Part shown: positions 12,990-24,349 of the stretch, piece after piece
Layout: each line of letters starts with the position of its first letter
Position numbering within the stretch: the stretch's first letter is position 1
Origin: Mytilus edulis
Taxonomy: Eukaryota > Mollusca > Bivalvia > Mytilida > Mytilidae
Direction: 5' to 3'
DNA length: 64,000 bases
Assembly (NCBI RefSeq): GCF_963676685.1
Contig: NC_092348.1
Location: 27,131,386 to 27,195,385, forward strand
Translations under genes and position numbers: made by a program
Notes under the pieces: model-generated
The model's input: only the letters and a program-made list of their open reading frames with translations
Told to the model about the DNA's origin: nothing
Databases searched by the model: none

Positions 12990-13575
12990 AAACATTTAAC
13001 AACTGTGTCCGTTGAGTTTTTATCAAGTCTTCCTAATAATTGGCGCCCAATCATGGCTAGGTTGTAAATGTGGTTTCTTATTGATGATTATTTACGAATT
13101 AAATCTTTAAACTTATGTTTGAAGAAAATATATAACATGAATATTGACATGAACAAATATAAATAAGACTGAAAGATACCGATTTCGATGATATCAACAT
13201 TGTGCTAAGCTAATTTATCAGGTGCAATTGATAAGAAGCTTTAATTTATACTTTAAATACGGTTATCGCACTCACCCGTCCGCTTTCGGATGTGTGACCC
13301 GTTTATTTTAGCAAAAAAATCGATGTCAAACTTCTAATGTTACTCTTAGTTTTATAGCGTTAGGTAATATCATCACAATCATTAGCTTCGACCCGTATAT
13401 AAACCTATGAGAACAAGCTGTATCCTTGACAAATTCGCTCTAAGCCATTGAATGTAGTTATCACCATATACATGACTCTCGTATATGTTACTCGTAGACA
13501 AAACCCAACAATATTAAATGAAATGAAATCAGACGCATAAATTTTATATTGTATACGAAGAAATATTTGACATAA
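12990..13575 (+). repeat. ~570-bp duplicated segment, copy 2, with TATA box
   Basis: Second copy of the segment at 11,826. TATATAAA is at 13,396-13,403. An ATG about 80 bp further opens a 22-codon frame ending at GACGCATAA, whereas copy 1 keeps the shared block GAAATGAAATCnGACGCA but no matching ATG. The copies are therefore not both coding in this frame. Confidence 0.6.
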
Positions 13576-13659
13576 AAAGCGCAATTGTATTTCACTTCAA
13601 AGAACCCACCAAAAACTTCTGGTTGAACATTTTTTTGGTTCAACGAAACAGACATAGAA

Positions 13660-13925
13660 ATCTGATGTATAGTAGTTGCCGTTTGTTTATGTAATTTATA
13701 CGTGTTTCTTATTCTCGTTTTTTTTAATATAGATTAGACCATTGGTTTTCCCGTTTGAATGGTTTTACACTAGTAATTTTTGGGGGCCCTTTATAGCTTG
13801 CCCTTCGATGTGAGCCAAGGCTCCGTGGTGAAGGCCGTACATTGACCTATAATGGCTACATTTATAAATTGTTATTTGGATGGAGAGTTGTCTCATTGGC
13901 ACTCATACCACATCTTCCCATATCT
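13660..13925 (-). repeat. Dispersed repeat, family A
   Basis: On the reverse strand it reads AATGAGACAACTCTCCATCC, ACCATTATAGGTCAATGTAC, a GGCCTTCACCACGGAGCCTT-type block and TTACTAGTGTAAAACCATTC in order. This is the most frequent dispersed repeat in the window; other copies are at 17,918, 32,320 and 56,145. Confidence 0.8.
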
Positions 13926-13932
13926 ATATAAA

Positions 13933-14060
13933 AAAAATGCATGAATGTTTGATTAATATCATATTTGTCATGTTTACTGGACATGGTTTGCAAAAGAAAA
14001 ATGCATGAATGTTTGATTAACATCATATTTGTCATGTTTGCTGGACATGCTTTATCAAAA
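13933..14060. repeat. 64-bp tandem duplication
   Basis: Two consecutive copies of a 64-bp unit beginning AAAAATGCATGAATGTTTGA, with ATGCATG at 13,937 and again at 14,001. They differ at a handful of bases. Confidence 0.85.
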
Positions 14061-14319
14061 GACAATCGGTATTGCTATGAAAACTAACTTGTTCCTTTAT
14101 TCGTTTGAGGCAGACTTCAAAGAAGGGCTTTAAATGTGAATTTGTCAAATGGAGTATCTGATGGAACATTGGATATATCTCTAAGTCTAGCCTGTTATAT
14201 AAATTCACAAATAATTAATGAATGAAGGGTTTTTCAAGTAGACCCAATAATATGATTGAAAAAAATCGTTGCATCAGTATATCAGTTGGACAAAACTAAA
14301 ATTACGCTGACGGATACAA

Positions 14320-14500
14320 ATTTGGATTGATATCAGCATAGTGATAAACTTATTTATTAGGTGCAATTGATTTGAAGCTTTAATCTATTCTTTTAATACG
14401 GTACTCGATTAACCTTTCTTGTGCATAACCTTTTTATTTTACAAAAGATTTCGGAGTACAATATCTGATTTATTCTTAATTTTTTTTTTTACTTGTGCAT
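14320..14500 (+). repeat. Third, partial copy of the duplicated segment
   Basis: Shares GATATCAGCATAGTG..AAACT, TTTATTAGGTGCAATTGAT, GAAGCTTTAAT and TCTGATTTATTCTT with the segments at 11,826 and 12,990. The homology ends before the TATA-box position. Confidence 0.5.
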
Positions 14501-14699
14501 CCTATGTTCCTGTGCTTAGTGTTGATGTCTCTGTTGTGGTATCGGTTGATTAGTAAGTTGTGTCTTATCGATTATGGTTTGAATTCTGTTTTTTCGGCAA
14601 AATTCACATGTGTCTTAAATTGTTTTGTCAGTGTAGTCGAGTTGATTTGCATTTTCCATAGATAAAGTGTTTTGTTAGTCCAAATAATTATGACATTGT

Positions 14700-15043
14700 C
14701 ACAGCATTTATTTAAAAAAAAGCCTTACAATAACGTCATACTCATGATAACCATTTGGACTAGTATTATGAAAATAACTATATGTAATACAAGATTTTAT
14801 ATATTTGTTACAAAGGGGCGCAACTGTTTGTGATGACCTGTTCTGTCGCTGATTAAAATATTGTTGTTGTTTAGCAGTTTGAATGTTGTAACGACTATCA
14901 TATTGTTTATTTGTGCATTTCTTTGAACTGAGTGAGTTTGCGTTTGTTTGTGTTGTGTTTCTGTCACGTAGTGTTGCCATTTTATCGATATATTTTAACA
15001 TTGCCATACAAGCGGGTGGTTTGGCATGTTCAGCTACAAACAT
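14700..15043 (-). repeat. Dispersed repeat, family F (reverse)
   Basis: Reverse-strand homologue of 6,880-7,425. The 111-codon open frame on this strand falls entirely inside the shared repeat and has no recognisable domain, so it is treated as repeat-derived and not as a host gene. Confidence 0.6.
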
Positions 15044-15390
15044 AATTCCCTTTTACTGGATAATTCATGTTAAGCTATAAACATGTTTTTCTGTTGCTGA
15101 ATAATTTATTTTCAGCTATAAACATGTTTTGTGTTACTGAACAATTCATGTATACCAATAAACATGATTTCCTGTTACTGAATAATTCTTGTTATGCTTT
15201 ACACTTGATTTTCTGTTAACAAATAACTCATGTATAGCTAATAATATGATGTTTTTGTACTGTAAAATTGATGTTCAGCAATAAACATGAGTTCATGTAA
15301 ATGAATAATTCATGTATAGCTACAAATATGATGTCCTGTTACTGTATAATTCATATTCAGGTATAAACACGATGTCCTGTTCATGATTAA
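15040..15390. repeat. Degenerate ~41-bp satellite, about 8 copies
   Basis: A unit of about 41 bp (consensus near CTATAAACATGNTTTTCTGT then TACTGAATAATTCATGT) repeats about eight times, with 20-30% divergence between neighbours. High divergence points to an old array. Confidence 0.85.
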
Positions 15391-15566
15391 TTACAAATTT
15401 GGTATCTGTGTTTATCGCATCTGTTCTTTAACTTAAAACGGAAGTGTACATGTGTTTTCTTATACTAAACTTTCCATTTCGTATGTAGAAACGGTCCAGC
15501 AATACCTGTATATTTTGAATTAAACACATAAGAAAAACAGGAATCTTAAATAACCTAAGGTTTTTT

Positions 15567-15697
15567 GGCAATAAGTATAGATTATAACATGCCCTTTTCC
15601 ATATTGACCCTGGTATCATCCCGAGACTCCCATATCTACCCGAGGCTTTAGTCGAGGGAGGATACCAGTGCCAATATGGAAAAAACATGTTATAATC
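15567..15697. repeat. Short palindromic fold-back element
   Basis: Arms of about 45 bp (AGATTATAACATGCCCTTTT against its complement ending AACATGTTATAATCT) surround a ~35-bp centre containing ACCCGAGGCTTTAGTCGAGG. This could form a long hairpin and resembles a palindromic MITE. Confidence 0.75.
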
Positions 15698-15699
15698 TA

Positions 15700-17276
15700 T
15701 TTATCACATATTTAAGTTCTACAGATAAGAGAAAAATATCGATTATAACAATTTAATGAAACATGATGCAATGACGTCACGTCATTTAGAATCAGGGCAC
15801 AATAACCAATATACTCTTTTTTGCCCCGGGCAGTTTTGAGGTTATTACATATGCAAAACCTAACGTATTCGTAACAAATATGTACAGCATAATGAGGTTT
15901 TTTTTTCTAAATGGTGAGCATTATCCTGTTTCGCTTTTAAGATACCTCCGTTTCGTTTAATTTGATCGTTGAGCACCAAAGGTAACAAGATCTTTAAGGA
16001 AAAACACATCTGGTGATGTAAGATAACTTATATTCTTTGTTAAACAATTTTCAAACAAGGTATTGATAACGATGCTGACAGTTACAGTAGTCAGTTCTTC
16101 GTTACTGACAACATTCATCACAAACGTTTCCTTAATTCTGCGTTGATGAAAATAAAAAAAGAAATTAAAAAGAAACACATATTTCAACTCCCTTGACCTT
16201 TGATGCATTTTCCTATACTTTGTGTGTCTCTTTTATTCATAAGCCCTTCAATCGTTAAGGTATTTTTGCATATTCGGCTTTCATATTTTAGGCTTAGATA
16301 AAGGTATATCTAGATGTGAAAACAATTTTTATCAGATATTTATGTTACCATCGGGTTTTACCCAATATTTGCATTTATATTTGCATATAAAAGATAATAA
16401 AATTGGGATAAAAACAGCGGGAAACATTATTGTTTATAAAAAATGGAACCCATTTACAAACTGTTTCAACAAATAACTATTTACAAAAAAAGAAAATATA
16501 CAAATGAAAGTTTTAGAATTCAAAAAGGACATATCTGTAGTTAAAGGATTTTGTTAAAATATCAATTTCATTATAAAAACATTTTATTTTTCAGTTCAAT
16601 ATGCTTCCTGGCCTTAAGCTACACTTTAACGGAACATTTTACATGGGAACAATAAAAAATAAATATTTTTTACTTGACTTAATTCGTGATCACCGAACCA
16701 TGCTATTAAACTGTGACATTTGTCAGTTGTTTTTTTTTATGTGTTAATTTTAAAAGCTTTTTGACGTAGATGAAAAAGGGTATTTCAATGGTCAGTGAAC
16801 AATGAAATTGAGGGGAGTTACGATTTATTTGAGACGTGAAATTGTTTAATGGAATATATGTATGATTTTTATTAATGTCCGAAATTTAAAAATTATAATA
16901 ACACACTTCAATTTCTCAAATGCTTTTGTATATGAAAATGAATTTTTATCATCATTGATTTTTATATAGAAAGCGTACAGTACAATGCAAATTATTATAT
17001 TGTTTGTAGTATTTTTGATTCTTGAAGTATTTTTCATATTAGGGCTATCAAATAGATGCAATCACATTAAAATGGCTTAAGAAAATCAGACTTAATCTCG
17101 GCCAAATGAAAAAAGACGAACAGACAAAAAAACAAGACCGAAGACTATTTTTAAAGACAAGATTGAAATTTTATGATAGGGAGATTTTCCATGGAAGCAA
17201 TCCAAAAAATCGTTTGAAGACTTCGAGAATTAAGCTATCGCTGGCTCGGTTACTCGTCTAAATTTTTCATTGAAGC
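15700..17276. other. No gene seen; CRE-like site
   Basis: AT-rich. A TGACGTCACGTCA block at about 15,771 contains the palindrome TGACGTCA (a CRE-type site), directly beyond the fold-back element and possibly part of it. The ORFs are short and unrecognised. Confidence 0.4.
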
Positions 17277-18700
17277 CCCAGTCCCACTAGACCACGATTG
17301 CACCACGCTCACCACGATCTGAAATAAATAAAGATCGTGGAGAGGTCGCGGTATGAGCGGCATGAAATATAAATGTTCGTTGCTTTCACGATGCTACTAC
17401 GTCCTCATTACGCTTCTACAACGATCCAGCTACGATTATACCACGTTCTCACAGCGCTTATTCTGCGACCTCACTACGCTTATCAAGATCTGTCTACGTT
17501 CATCACGATCTCACTACGACCGTACCACGAGTTATCCTATTGCAACACGATCTTTCCACGTTTCTTCTGCGATTATAACACGTTCTTACCACGATTATAC
17601 CGCGATCTATTCTACGCTCTCAGCAATAACGTCAACATCGTGTTCCATATGAATGCAGTTCCATTCCTTCTATTTCTGATTAATACGTTTTCTCGAAAAT
17701 AATAGTCATGCCACCAAAATCTACTAGATCACGTGGGCGTGGTGGTAGGGGTTGATGTAGAGGCAGAGGGAGCTCTGATAGTAACGAATCTTGATCAAGT
17801 AGTTATGTCGGACCGACCAATCCGACGTAAATTAAAACCTATTGCTGGTCTATAAAGCTGAATTGACGATATTTTAGTGAACGATAGCAGGGATGACACA
17901 GATGTGTCAATAGATATATGAAGATGTGTTATGAGTGCCAATGAGACAACTCTCCGTCGCCAAGTAACTATTTTTAAAAGTAAACCATTATAGGCCAAGG
18001 AACGGCCTTCAACACGGAGCCTTGGATCACACCGAACAGCAAGCTATAAAGGGTCTCCAAAATTACTAGTGTAAAACCATACAAACGGGAAAATCAACGG
18101 TTTAATCTATATGAAAACGAGAAGCATGGTTGAGCCGTAAGACAAAATGAACAAGAAGTCCCAATTACATACAGACAAACAAAACCTTGAGATATTTAAT
18201 ATATTTAATGTGAAAATGACAATGAGAATGATGATCGTAGTATGAACGTAGTCAGGTCGTAAGAAGAGCGTGATGAGGATGGCAAGGGCGTGCTAGAATC
18301 GTACTATGGTCGTGAATAGCGTGGTATAGTCGTAGTGGAAGCGTAGTTGGGTCGGAGTGAGAACATGATGGTCGTAGTGAGGTCGTAATAACGTCGCAAT
18401 GAGATCGTAACGCAGTTTCTACGAATAGAATCACGCTCTCGCTACGATGGTACAGCGACCTTTGCGATCTTACTACAATCTTAGTGCGCTCTCACTACGC
18501 TTCTACTACGATCTGATTTCGCCACGACCGCACCACGATTGTTTTGAACATGTTCAAAGTTAGCCACGCTCATCACGATCTTGAAGACCTCACTACGACC
18601 GTGATACGACCTTACTGCGATCTACACGATCGTACTACGATCATCAAAATTTGCATTTTTTTCACAGATCGTAGTGCGATCGTGGCCTAGTGGGACTGGG
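17277..18700. mobile_element. TIR element built of 11-bp periodic ACG/CGT repeats
   Basis: Bounded by inverted ends CCCAGTCCCACTAG (14 bp exact, then CCACGAT and more of the same register). Inside, from about 17,290 to 17,625, ACG or GCG recurs every 11 bp (motif ACGNNNNNNNN, often CTACGATCT or TCACTACGAC). The same pattern appears as CGT every 11 bp at about 18,230-18,420, and as ACG again at about 18,425-18,650. A possible transposase N-terminus (a PPKSTRSRGRGGRG-like frame at about 17,708) is broken by stops. A family A repeat is inserted at 17,918-18,175. I found no convincing target-site duplication, so the superfamily is not assigned. Confidence 0.8.
17918..18175 (+). repeat. Family A repeat nested in the TIR element
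   Basis: Reads AATGAGACAACTCTCC, AACCATTATAGGCCAAGGAA, GCCTTCAACACGGAGCCTTG, CAAGCTATAAAGGG and TTACTAGTGTAAAACCATAC. It interrupts the 11-bp periodic element, so it inserted after that element was already in place. Confidence 0.85.
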
Positions 18701-19379
18701 TTATTAGGCTATACTACAACATTTAGAAACATGTTTCTGTACAAGGTACAAGTGGGCAGAAACAAAAGTGAGCTTCAATGTTAAATTTCCTTTGACGTTA
18801 GAACTACTAAATCCTGACAGTAGTTACATTTCTGGATTTGTTCCTCAGTAGTATGTGGAACATGATTATTTTACAAAATTTTGATTCTAATATTTTCAAT
18901 TATTTCATTATTTACTACTATCACTGGGACATTGCCTTTCCTGGATGACTGTCAGTCCCCATCCAGTCATTCTGTATTGGCTCAAAAATATATATTTTTT
19001 ATCGCAAAATATTGCTGTTACAAAATTTAGAAAAGTATTTTAAATTAAGGAATATATATCCCTCTTTCAAACTTGTCATTTCTTGCCGTTTTGGCTATAC
19101 TTCTTTAGATTATAGCTTTTCATCTTTTTATAAGCTATGAATTTTCAAATATTTTGGACTCGAGCATCAATGAAGAGACATTTATTGTCGAAATGCGCAT
19201 CTGGTGCAGAACAAAATGGTACCGTTAATGTTATTAAGGAATAACATATATTTTCACAATACAGATGGATAGCATTTTTTTTAATTGTGACATCATGCCT
19301 CCTCTCAAAATAGCGTTAAATTTATTATCTTTGGACCATATAAATATATCAAACATCTTTTTAGTGGTTTATTTTTTGA
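18701..19379. other. No gene; short known-type repeat
   Basis: Near 19,150-19,215 is a block (GGACTCGAGCATCAATGAAG then GTCGAAATGCGCATCTGGTG) that I recall from bivalve dispersed repeats. Otherwise AT-rich and featureless. Confidence 0.4.
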
Positions 19380-19690
19380 TGTAAAAAGTAAAATCACAAA
19401 AATACTGAACTTAGAGGAAAATCAATTCGGAAAGTACATAATCACATGGCAAAATCAAAAAACAAAACGCATCAAAAACGAATGGACAAGAACTGTCATA
19501 TTCCTGACTTGGTACAGGCATTTTCAAATGTAGAAAATGGTGGATTAAACCTGGTTTTATAGCGCTAACCCTCTCACTTTAATGACAGTCTCATCAAATT
19601 CCGTTATATTTACATTGATGCGTTAACTAAACAGACACAATAAATAAAACAGTCAAAATATGGGTACATCAGTCATCATTATTCTATTAT
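19380..19690 (+). repeat. Dispersed repeat, family C (longest copy)
   Basis: Runs from AAAAGTAAAATCACAAAAAT through TCCTGACTTGGTACAGGCAT and CTCTCAC...ATGACAGTCTC to AACAGACACAATAAATAAA. It serves as the reference copy for 3,395, 11,388, 24,235, 28,145, 28,600 and 40,640. Confidence 0.75.
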
Positions 19691-20116
19691 GAATAATACA
19701 AGTATGATTATAAACACATTCACACTTATGATTCAGAAACAAGCAACAAGAGCTTATATTAATCCGTCTCCTTGGATGATTTAAAAAAAAGAACTATAGG
19801 ATAATAGATTAGGGAATGACAACACGATGTTCTAAAAGCAAATTATTCAAGTATTTTCAAAACAGTTACATATTACTCTCATTTGAGAAAACCATTCTTC
19901 GTACTAGATCGACACTCCGAGTTTTATTTGTAACATGTCTACTGACACTGCAGAATCAATGTGGTCAACTGTAGTCTGTACTGTTTCACTTAAACTTAAG
20001 ACAGTAAGTGCATTGTGTAAGTACATCTGTGAAGGTGTTTAGATGGAGTTTAGAATGGATAATTTTAATTGTGTCATAACATAACCTGGAACGAATTATT
20101 GAAGATTAGAATCCTC

Positions 20117-20124
20117 TATAAAAG
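20117..20124 (+). promoter_or_regulatory. Candidate TATA box (TATAAAAG)
   Basis: A consensus TATAAAAG lies 93 bp before an ATG (20,217), and an initiator-like TCACTC sits about 25-30 bp downstream. The geometry suits a polymerase II core promoter, but no recognised gene follows. Confidence 0.35.
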
Positions 20125-20216
20125 GCTATCTTCGATTGAATCACTCTGTGGTAGTAATCAACAGCGAACAATTCAAAAGATCTTAATCAAGACAAAGGCA
20201 TTTTATAAAGGTTAAT

Positions 20217-20369
20217 ATGTCAACAGCTCGCTTTGATTTAAAAGCAACATTTAAACAAACGGTATCTGTTTCAGTGATTTACTTTCAGTTGGCTGGGTCT
20301 ATTGAAAAAGGTATTCGAACATTTGCTTTGAGCGTTGTTACACGCGCAGATGCAGTGTTACAATTTTAA
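20217..20369 (+). CDS. Small uncharacterised ORF (50 aa) behind a TATA box
   Basis: Fifty codons from ATG at 20,217 to TAA at 20,369. The protein begins MSTARFDLKATF and contains a short hydrophobic stretch at residues 16-28. I recognise no family. The only support is the TATA box and initiator-like sequence at a suitable distance upstream. It could equally be chance or the first exon of an undetected gene. Confidence 0.18.
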   Translation: MSTARFDLKATFKQTVSVSVIYFQLAGSIEKGIRTFALSVVTRADAVLQF

Positions 20370-20459
20370 ATAAACTTAAAAGATCACCCTCAGCGATCCA
20401 TCAGAATTTGAAAAAAGTGAAATTTTCCAGTTGATAGTAATTGTCAGCTTCAAACATTA

Positions 20460-20660
20460 GACCACAAAAAGAAGTAATTAAGTCGATAATTACATTTTAC
20501 CTCGCCGTCATAGGTGATAATTACATTCAATGCTCTATTAGTTCTCAAATTATTTGTACTTTTAATCTGATGTTTGACTTTGATAAATTATATTTATTGT
20601 TGCCAAATAATTTGTACTTGAACAAAAAACTTAGTTTCTTTGACTTTTGTCTCGTGTTTC
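20460..20660 (+). repeat. Segment repeated at 26,110-26,310
   Basis: Shares TTTTAATC(T/A)GATGTTTGAC, TTTGATAAA.TATAT.TATTG and CCAAATAATTTGTACTTGAA with 26,195-26,290, plus weaker matches upstream. It is either a low-copy dispersed repeat or an old duplication. Confidence 0.6.
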
Positions 20661-21369
20661 AGTCCCCAAACAGTGGCAGATGGATTACACTGGTAATATA
20701 CTATTCCTTTTTCTTCTTCTTTTTGTATTTTAGCTTCCGTTGGCTGTTTGCGAATAAAGAAATGTAAGAAAGGAGCCCAGCGGTTTTAAAAGGAAATAAT
20801 GCAGGACAAAGACACAAAGAATCGGTAAATTTTAATTAAGCGGAAATCAACATTGCTAACGACCGATTTATTCTATATTAGACTGCGAAAAGGTGTCCAG
20901 TCTTATTAGAAATTTCAATACCAAGATATATATTGAAGAAAACGCAAGCTCTCCGTGGACTTAAAAAATTGTTGCAAGGATTTACAGATAGTCATTTTAA
21001 TTTTTAAGATTTAAGTCATGAAACTTCCTAAGTTGCCTTTTAAAAAGATATTTTCTACTATTATTCATTGGTGTCTTTTTGGGAAATTGTAACAATTCCA
21101 AGTAATTAAGATGCGTTTGATTTGTGTCTTATTTTGGTGGATAACTTGTGACAGATATTTCGCACTGTAATACCGTATTCTACCCGTAATTTGATTCCTA
21201 AAATTGTGTCTGCATAAATAAAAAGTATAATAGTAAATAAACAAAAATAGTAGAACTTCAAGGGAGCCATTCAAATCATAAGTAAAAGAAAACACCACGC
21301 AATACCATTGGCAATATAAAAAAAAGACGTTATACATACCAAAGTCTACAATTTACTACATAGAAAAAA

Positions 21370-21540
21370 AGAAAAAAAACCATTTAAACTGCATAAATAA
21401 TGGGGATGATCTCGGATGCTCGTGAAGGGTAAACAAATCCCGCTACAGATGTGAAACCCGTCGTGTTGCTAATGGCAAGGACAAATCGCATTCTATGATA
21501 CGAGGCTGATATTGTGGTTACGACAATTGGAACATAAATG
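21370..21540. repeat. Dispersed repeat, family E
   Basis: Contains AATGGGGATGATCTCGGATG, GAAGGGTAAACAAATCC and GTGAAACCCGTCGTGTTGCT, matching the order in the copies at 2,760 and 12,780. Confidence 0.55.
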
Positions 21541-24230
21541 TTGGAATATGTGACTCCGACAGGTTAAAACATTCAACCAAATCATGATGGCGTTCGTTAA
21601 TTTTTTTTAAAAAGATGACTTAAATTAGTTTTATACCTTCATTGTTTGTGCAATATCTTACCAAGGAAGTCATTATAGGTAACACAGGCTTTGATATCGT
21701 ATTAACTTTGAGATACATATTTCATTTGAAGCGTTGATTGGATGTTTTCTTTCCATAAAAATGAAAAGTTTACAACTGGAAATAAAATAAACTACTATCA
21801 CCTTGTTGTCATATTATATGTGTGTGCCAAGATATGAATCAGGCTTCACTGAATCTGTAGTATCCACTATTCCAAGTTTGAATAATCGTATGTTCAAGTT
21901 TAGCCTCTTTTGTTAGTTCACATTTACCAATGATATAATTTGAAAAGTTCACAACTCCAGAGAAACATCTACTATTACTTTTATTTTAAAGGCTTTTTAC
22001 GAATTATTGTTAAGGAATACCCCGGAGTAGTTAAAATGAAACGATGTGACTTTGTCATTTGATTTTTTCTTAAATGTTCAGTAAATATCTATTCATCTAT
22101 TAATTATTATCATTTTTATTCTACTCGGTGCAATATTGAATATTGAGACATTGACAGTGGTGGTCGCAATTAACATATTGTATGCATATTAATCTTTTAT
22201 TTACAATATCTTCCTAGATTAAAGGCTTTAGAAGCAGATGGTGTTAGAAAGAAGCTCGCCTAAATAGCTAATTACAAAGTAACGTTATAAACTATTGTTC
22301 ACTTTTCCATTTAATACACACATTGCAATCTTTAGAATAGACAGTTGTTTGATTATTTATTGGTGGTCAACAACAAAGGTCTTTTCATGCTACCGAAACA
22401 TAAAATATCGTCCGCAGACGACATCAAATGGTGCAGAAAATGAACCGACAGATTATTATCACGTTGTTATTAGATGTAAAAGTTGACTTGAAACCTGTTT
22501 GATTTTCTCATACTACTTCTAAATAAAGTGCATCTATGGTTGAAAGATTGAAGAGAAAGCTTAATAAACGAAACACTGTCCAAAAAATAGAACAAATGGG
22601 CATGAGAAGAATTGGTGTATGATTATGATACTAATATATCGTATAAAGTTTATCAGAGTGTTTATATGTGATTTCCAAGCTGGAGGTTCGGATGTCTGGT
22701 GTTGTAACTTGCAATGATAAGAGATGCATTAGTGATGGGTTGATATTAAGTATTAAAATATCTCAGATTGTAATATCAACATGTTTTAAAAAAATTACCT
22801 AACTCCAAGGCAAATTGAAAAGGGGAACTCCATAAAAACTGAGTTAATTAATTTGTGTTTACAAATATAAACAGTATTATACCTTTTCTTTTTGCTGAAT
22901 TGTAATAGCACAATCGAACGTCATTTCGAATTTATTTCGCTCTAACTTACCTCTTTCCAGCTGGTAACGGGAAATATATTGAATTAAATAGTAAACTTAA
23001 AGACTTTAGACTACCTACTAAACAGGATATTCGAAAATCAGTTACTTATCGGATATTACTACACATTGACATTAGCATAAGGCAATATTTAAATTCATTC
23101 CATAACATTTTTGGTTTCTAAAGCTTGAAAGATTGACAAATGGACAAGAAATCAAATATTATACACACTTTTGCGATGGGAAACTTATTATATTCGTTTT
23201 TTTATTTACGAAATGTCGATTGATTAAATGCAACAGTAGGAAACCGATTTTTTTTTTAATAAATGCAACAGAATGTTTTCGATGATAAAATAATGTCATA
23301 AGATCAAAATGAAACAAAAACATTATACAACAAAAACTGAGGGAATCGATGAAATCCAAAAGAAGCTAGGTAGGGGGCGTCGCCAAGGTAAACTCTGAAA
23401 TCTAAATAGAAATAAACCAAAAGAATAACCAGGAGGAACAATTAAACTCAAAATGGATCAAAAGCGGATGTGTCAATAGGTAAATTGTTCCTACTATATG
23501 TGAATCATCCATCATTGATAATTAAATAATCTAGAAGATTGACAGATAATTGATTGCAGAGACTAATATAGGACATAACATTACAGAACGCCATGTAGTC
23601 AATCGAGGCAGAGTCAACTGTAATTCACCAGTTTTCCCCTATTTGAAATATACTATCAATGGGAAAATAACAAGATGGGACTCCCTTTAGATTCACAACT
23701 TAGCAAAGCTATGTGTGTTTACAGGTTTACAAACGTCTCTTTTATACATACAACACCCATCATTAGATAACTAGTTATTCATAATAATTAGATGTACATA
23801 TGTGTGCTGCAGTGTTTTGTAAGTAGTTAATTCTTTTAATCAAAGTTATTATTTGACCGACAAGTATTCTTCATACGACACAATGTGTAAGTAAAAGAGG
23901 GATAACTCAGCCTATTTTTTTTATTTTGAATTGGATAAGGATACATTTGAATTCGTATGATACGAAAGATAACAAAAATTTTAAAACGTGCAATTGAAAT
24001 AAAAAAGTAAAATACGTGTTAAATTGAAAACGAATCGGAATAACAAAAAAGTTATCATGACAAAGGTCTCTCGCCCGTCATATAAAAAAATCAAATAGAA
24101 AAAATCATTTAAATGTTTAAAAATTATATCTGATTTTGAACATGAGGTTTCCAGAATATTGAAATATAATTTGAACCCGTTTATTTTCCTGTGTTCGGTC
24201 ATACATATAGGAACTTTACTATCGCATTTA
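21541..24230. other. No gene seen
   Basis: 2.7 kb of AT-rich sequence without a conserved exon, long tandem array or terminal inverted repeats that I could identify. Confidence 0.4.
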
Positions 24231-24234
24231 ACAA

Positions 24235-24345
24235 AAAGTAAAGTAACAAAAATACCGAACTCAAAAGAAAATTCAAAACGGAACGTGCCTTGTCACATGG
24301 TAAAATCAGACTATCAACCGCAACAAATGGAAAAACAACTGTCGT
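24235..24345 (+). repeat. Dispersed repeat, family C (short)
   Basis: AAAAGTAAAGTAACAAAAAT, AGAAAATTCAAAACGGAACG and GTCACATGGTAAAATC follow the family C order. Truncated. Confidence 0.6.
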
Positions 24346-24349
24346 GTTT

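Noticed and set aside
14708-15043. 111-codon reverse ORF
   Set aside because: Lies wholly in a repeat also found at 6,880-7,425, where the frame is not kept.
15771-15785. TGACGTCA CRE site as a real promoter element
   Set aside because: No gene nearby, and it lies next to a palindromic repeat; probably part of the element.
17353-17702. Two overlapping open frames of 99 and 109 codons
   Set aside because: They run through the 11-bp periodic array. Because 33 nt equals 11 codons, the repeat keeps frames open; the proteins are simple periodic artefacts.
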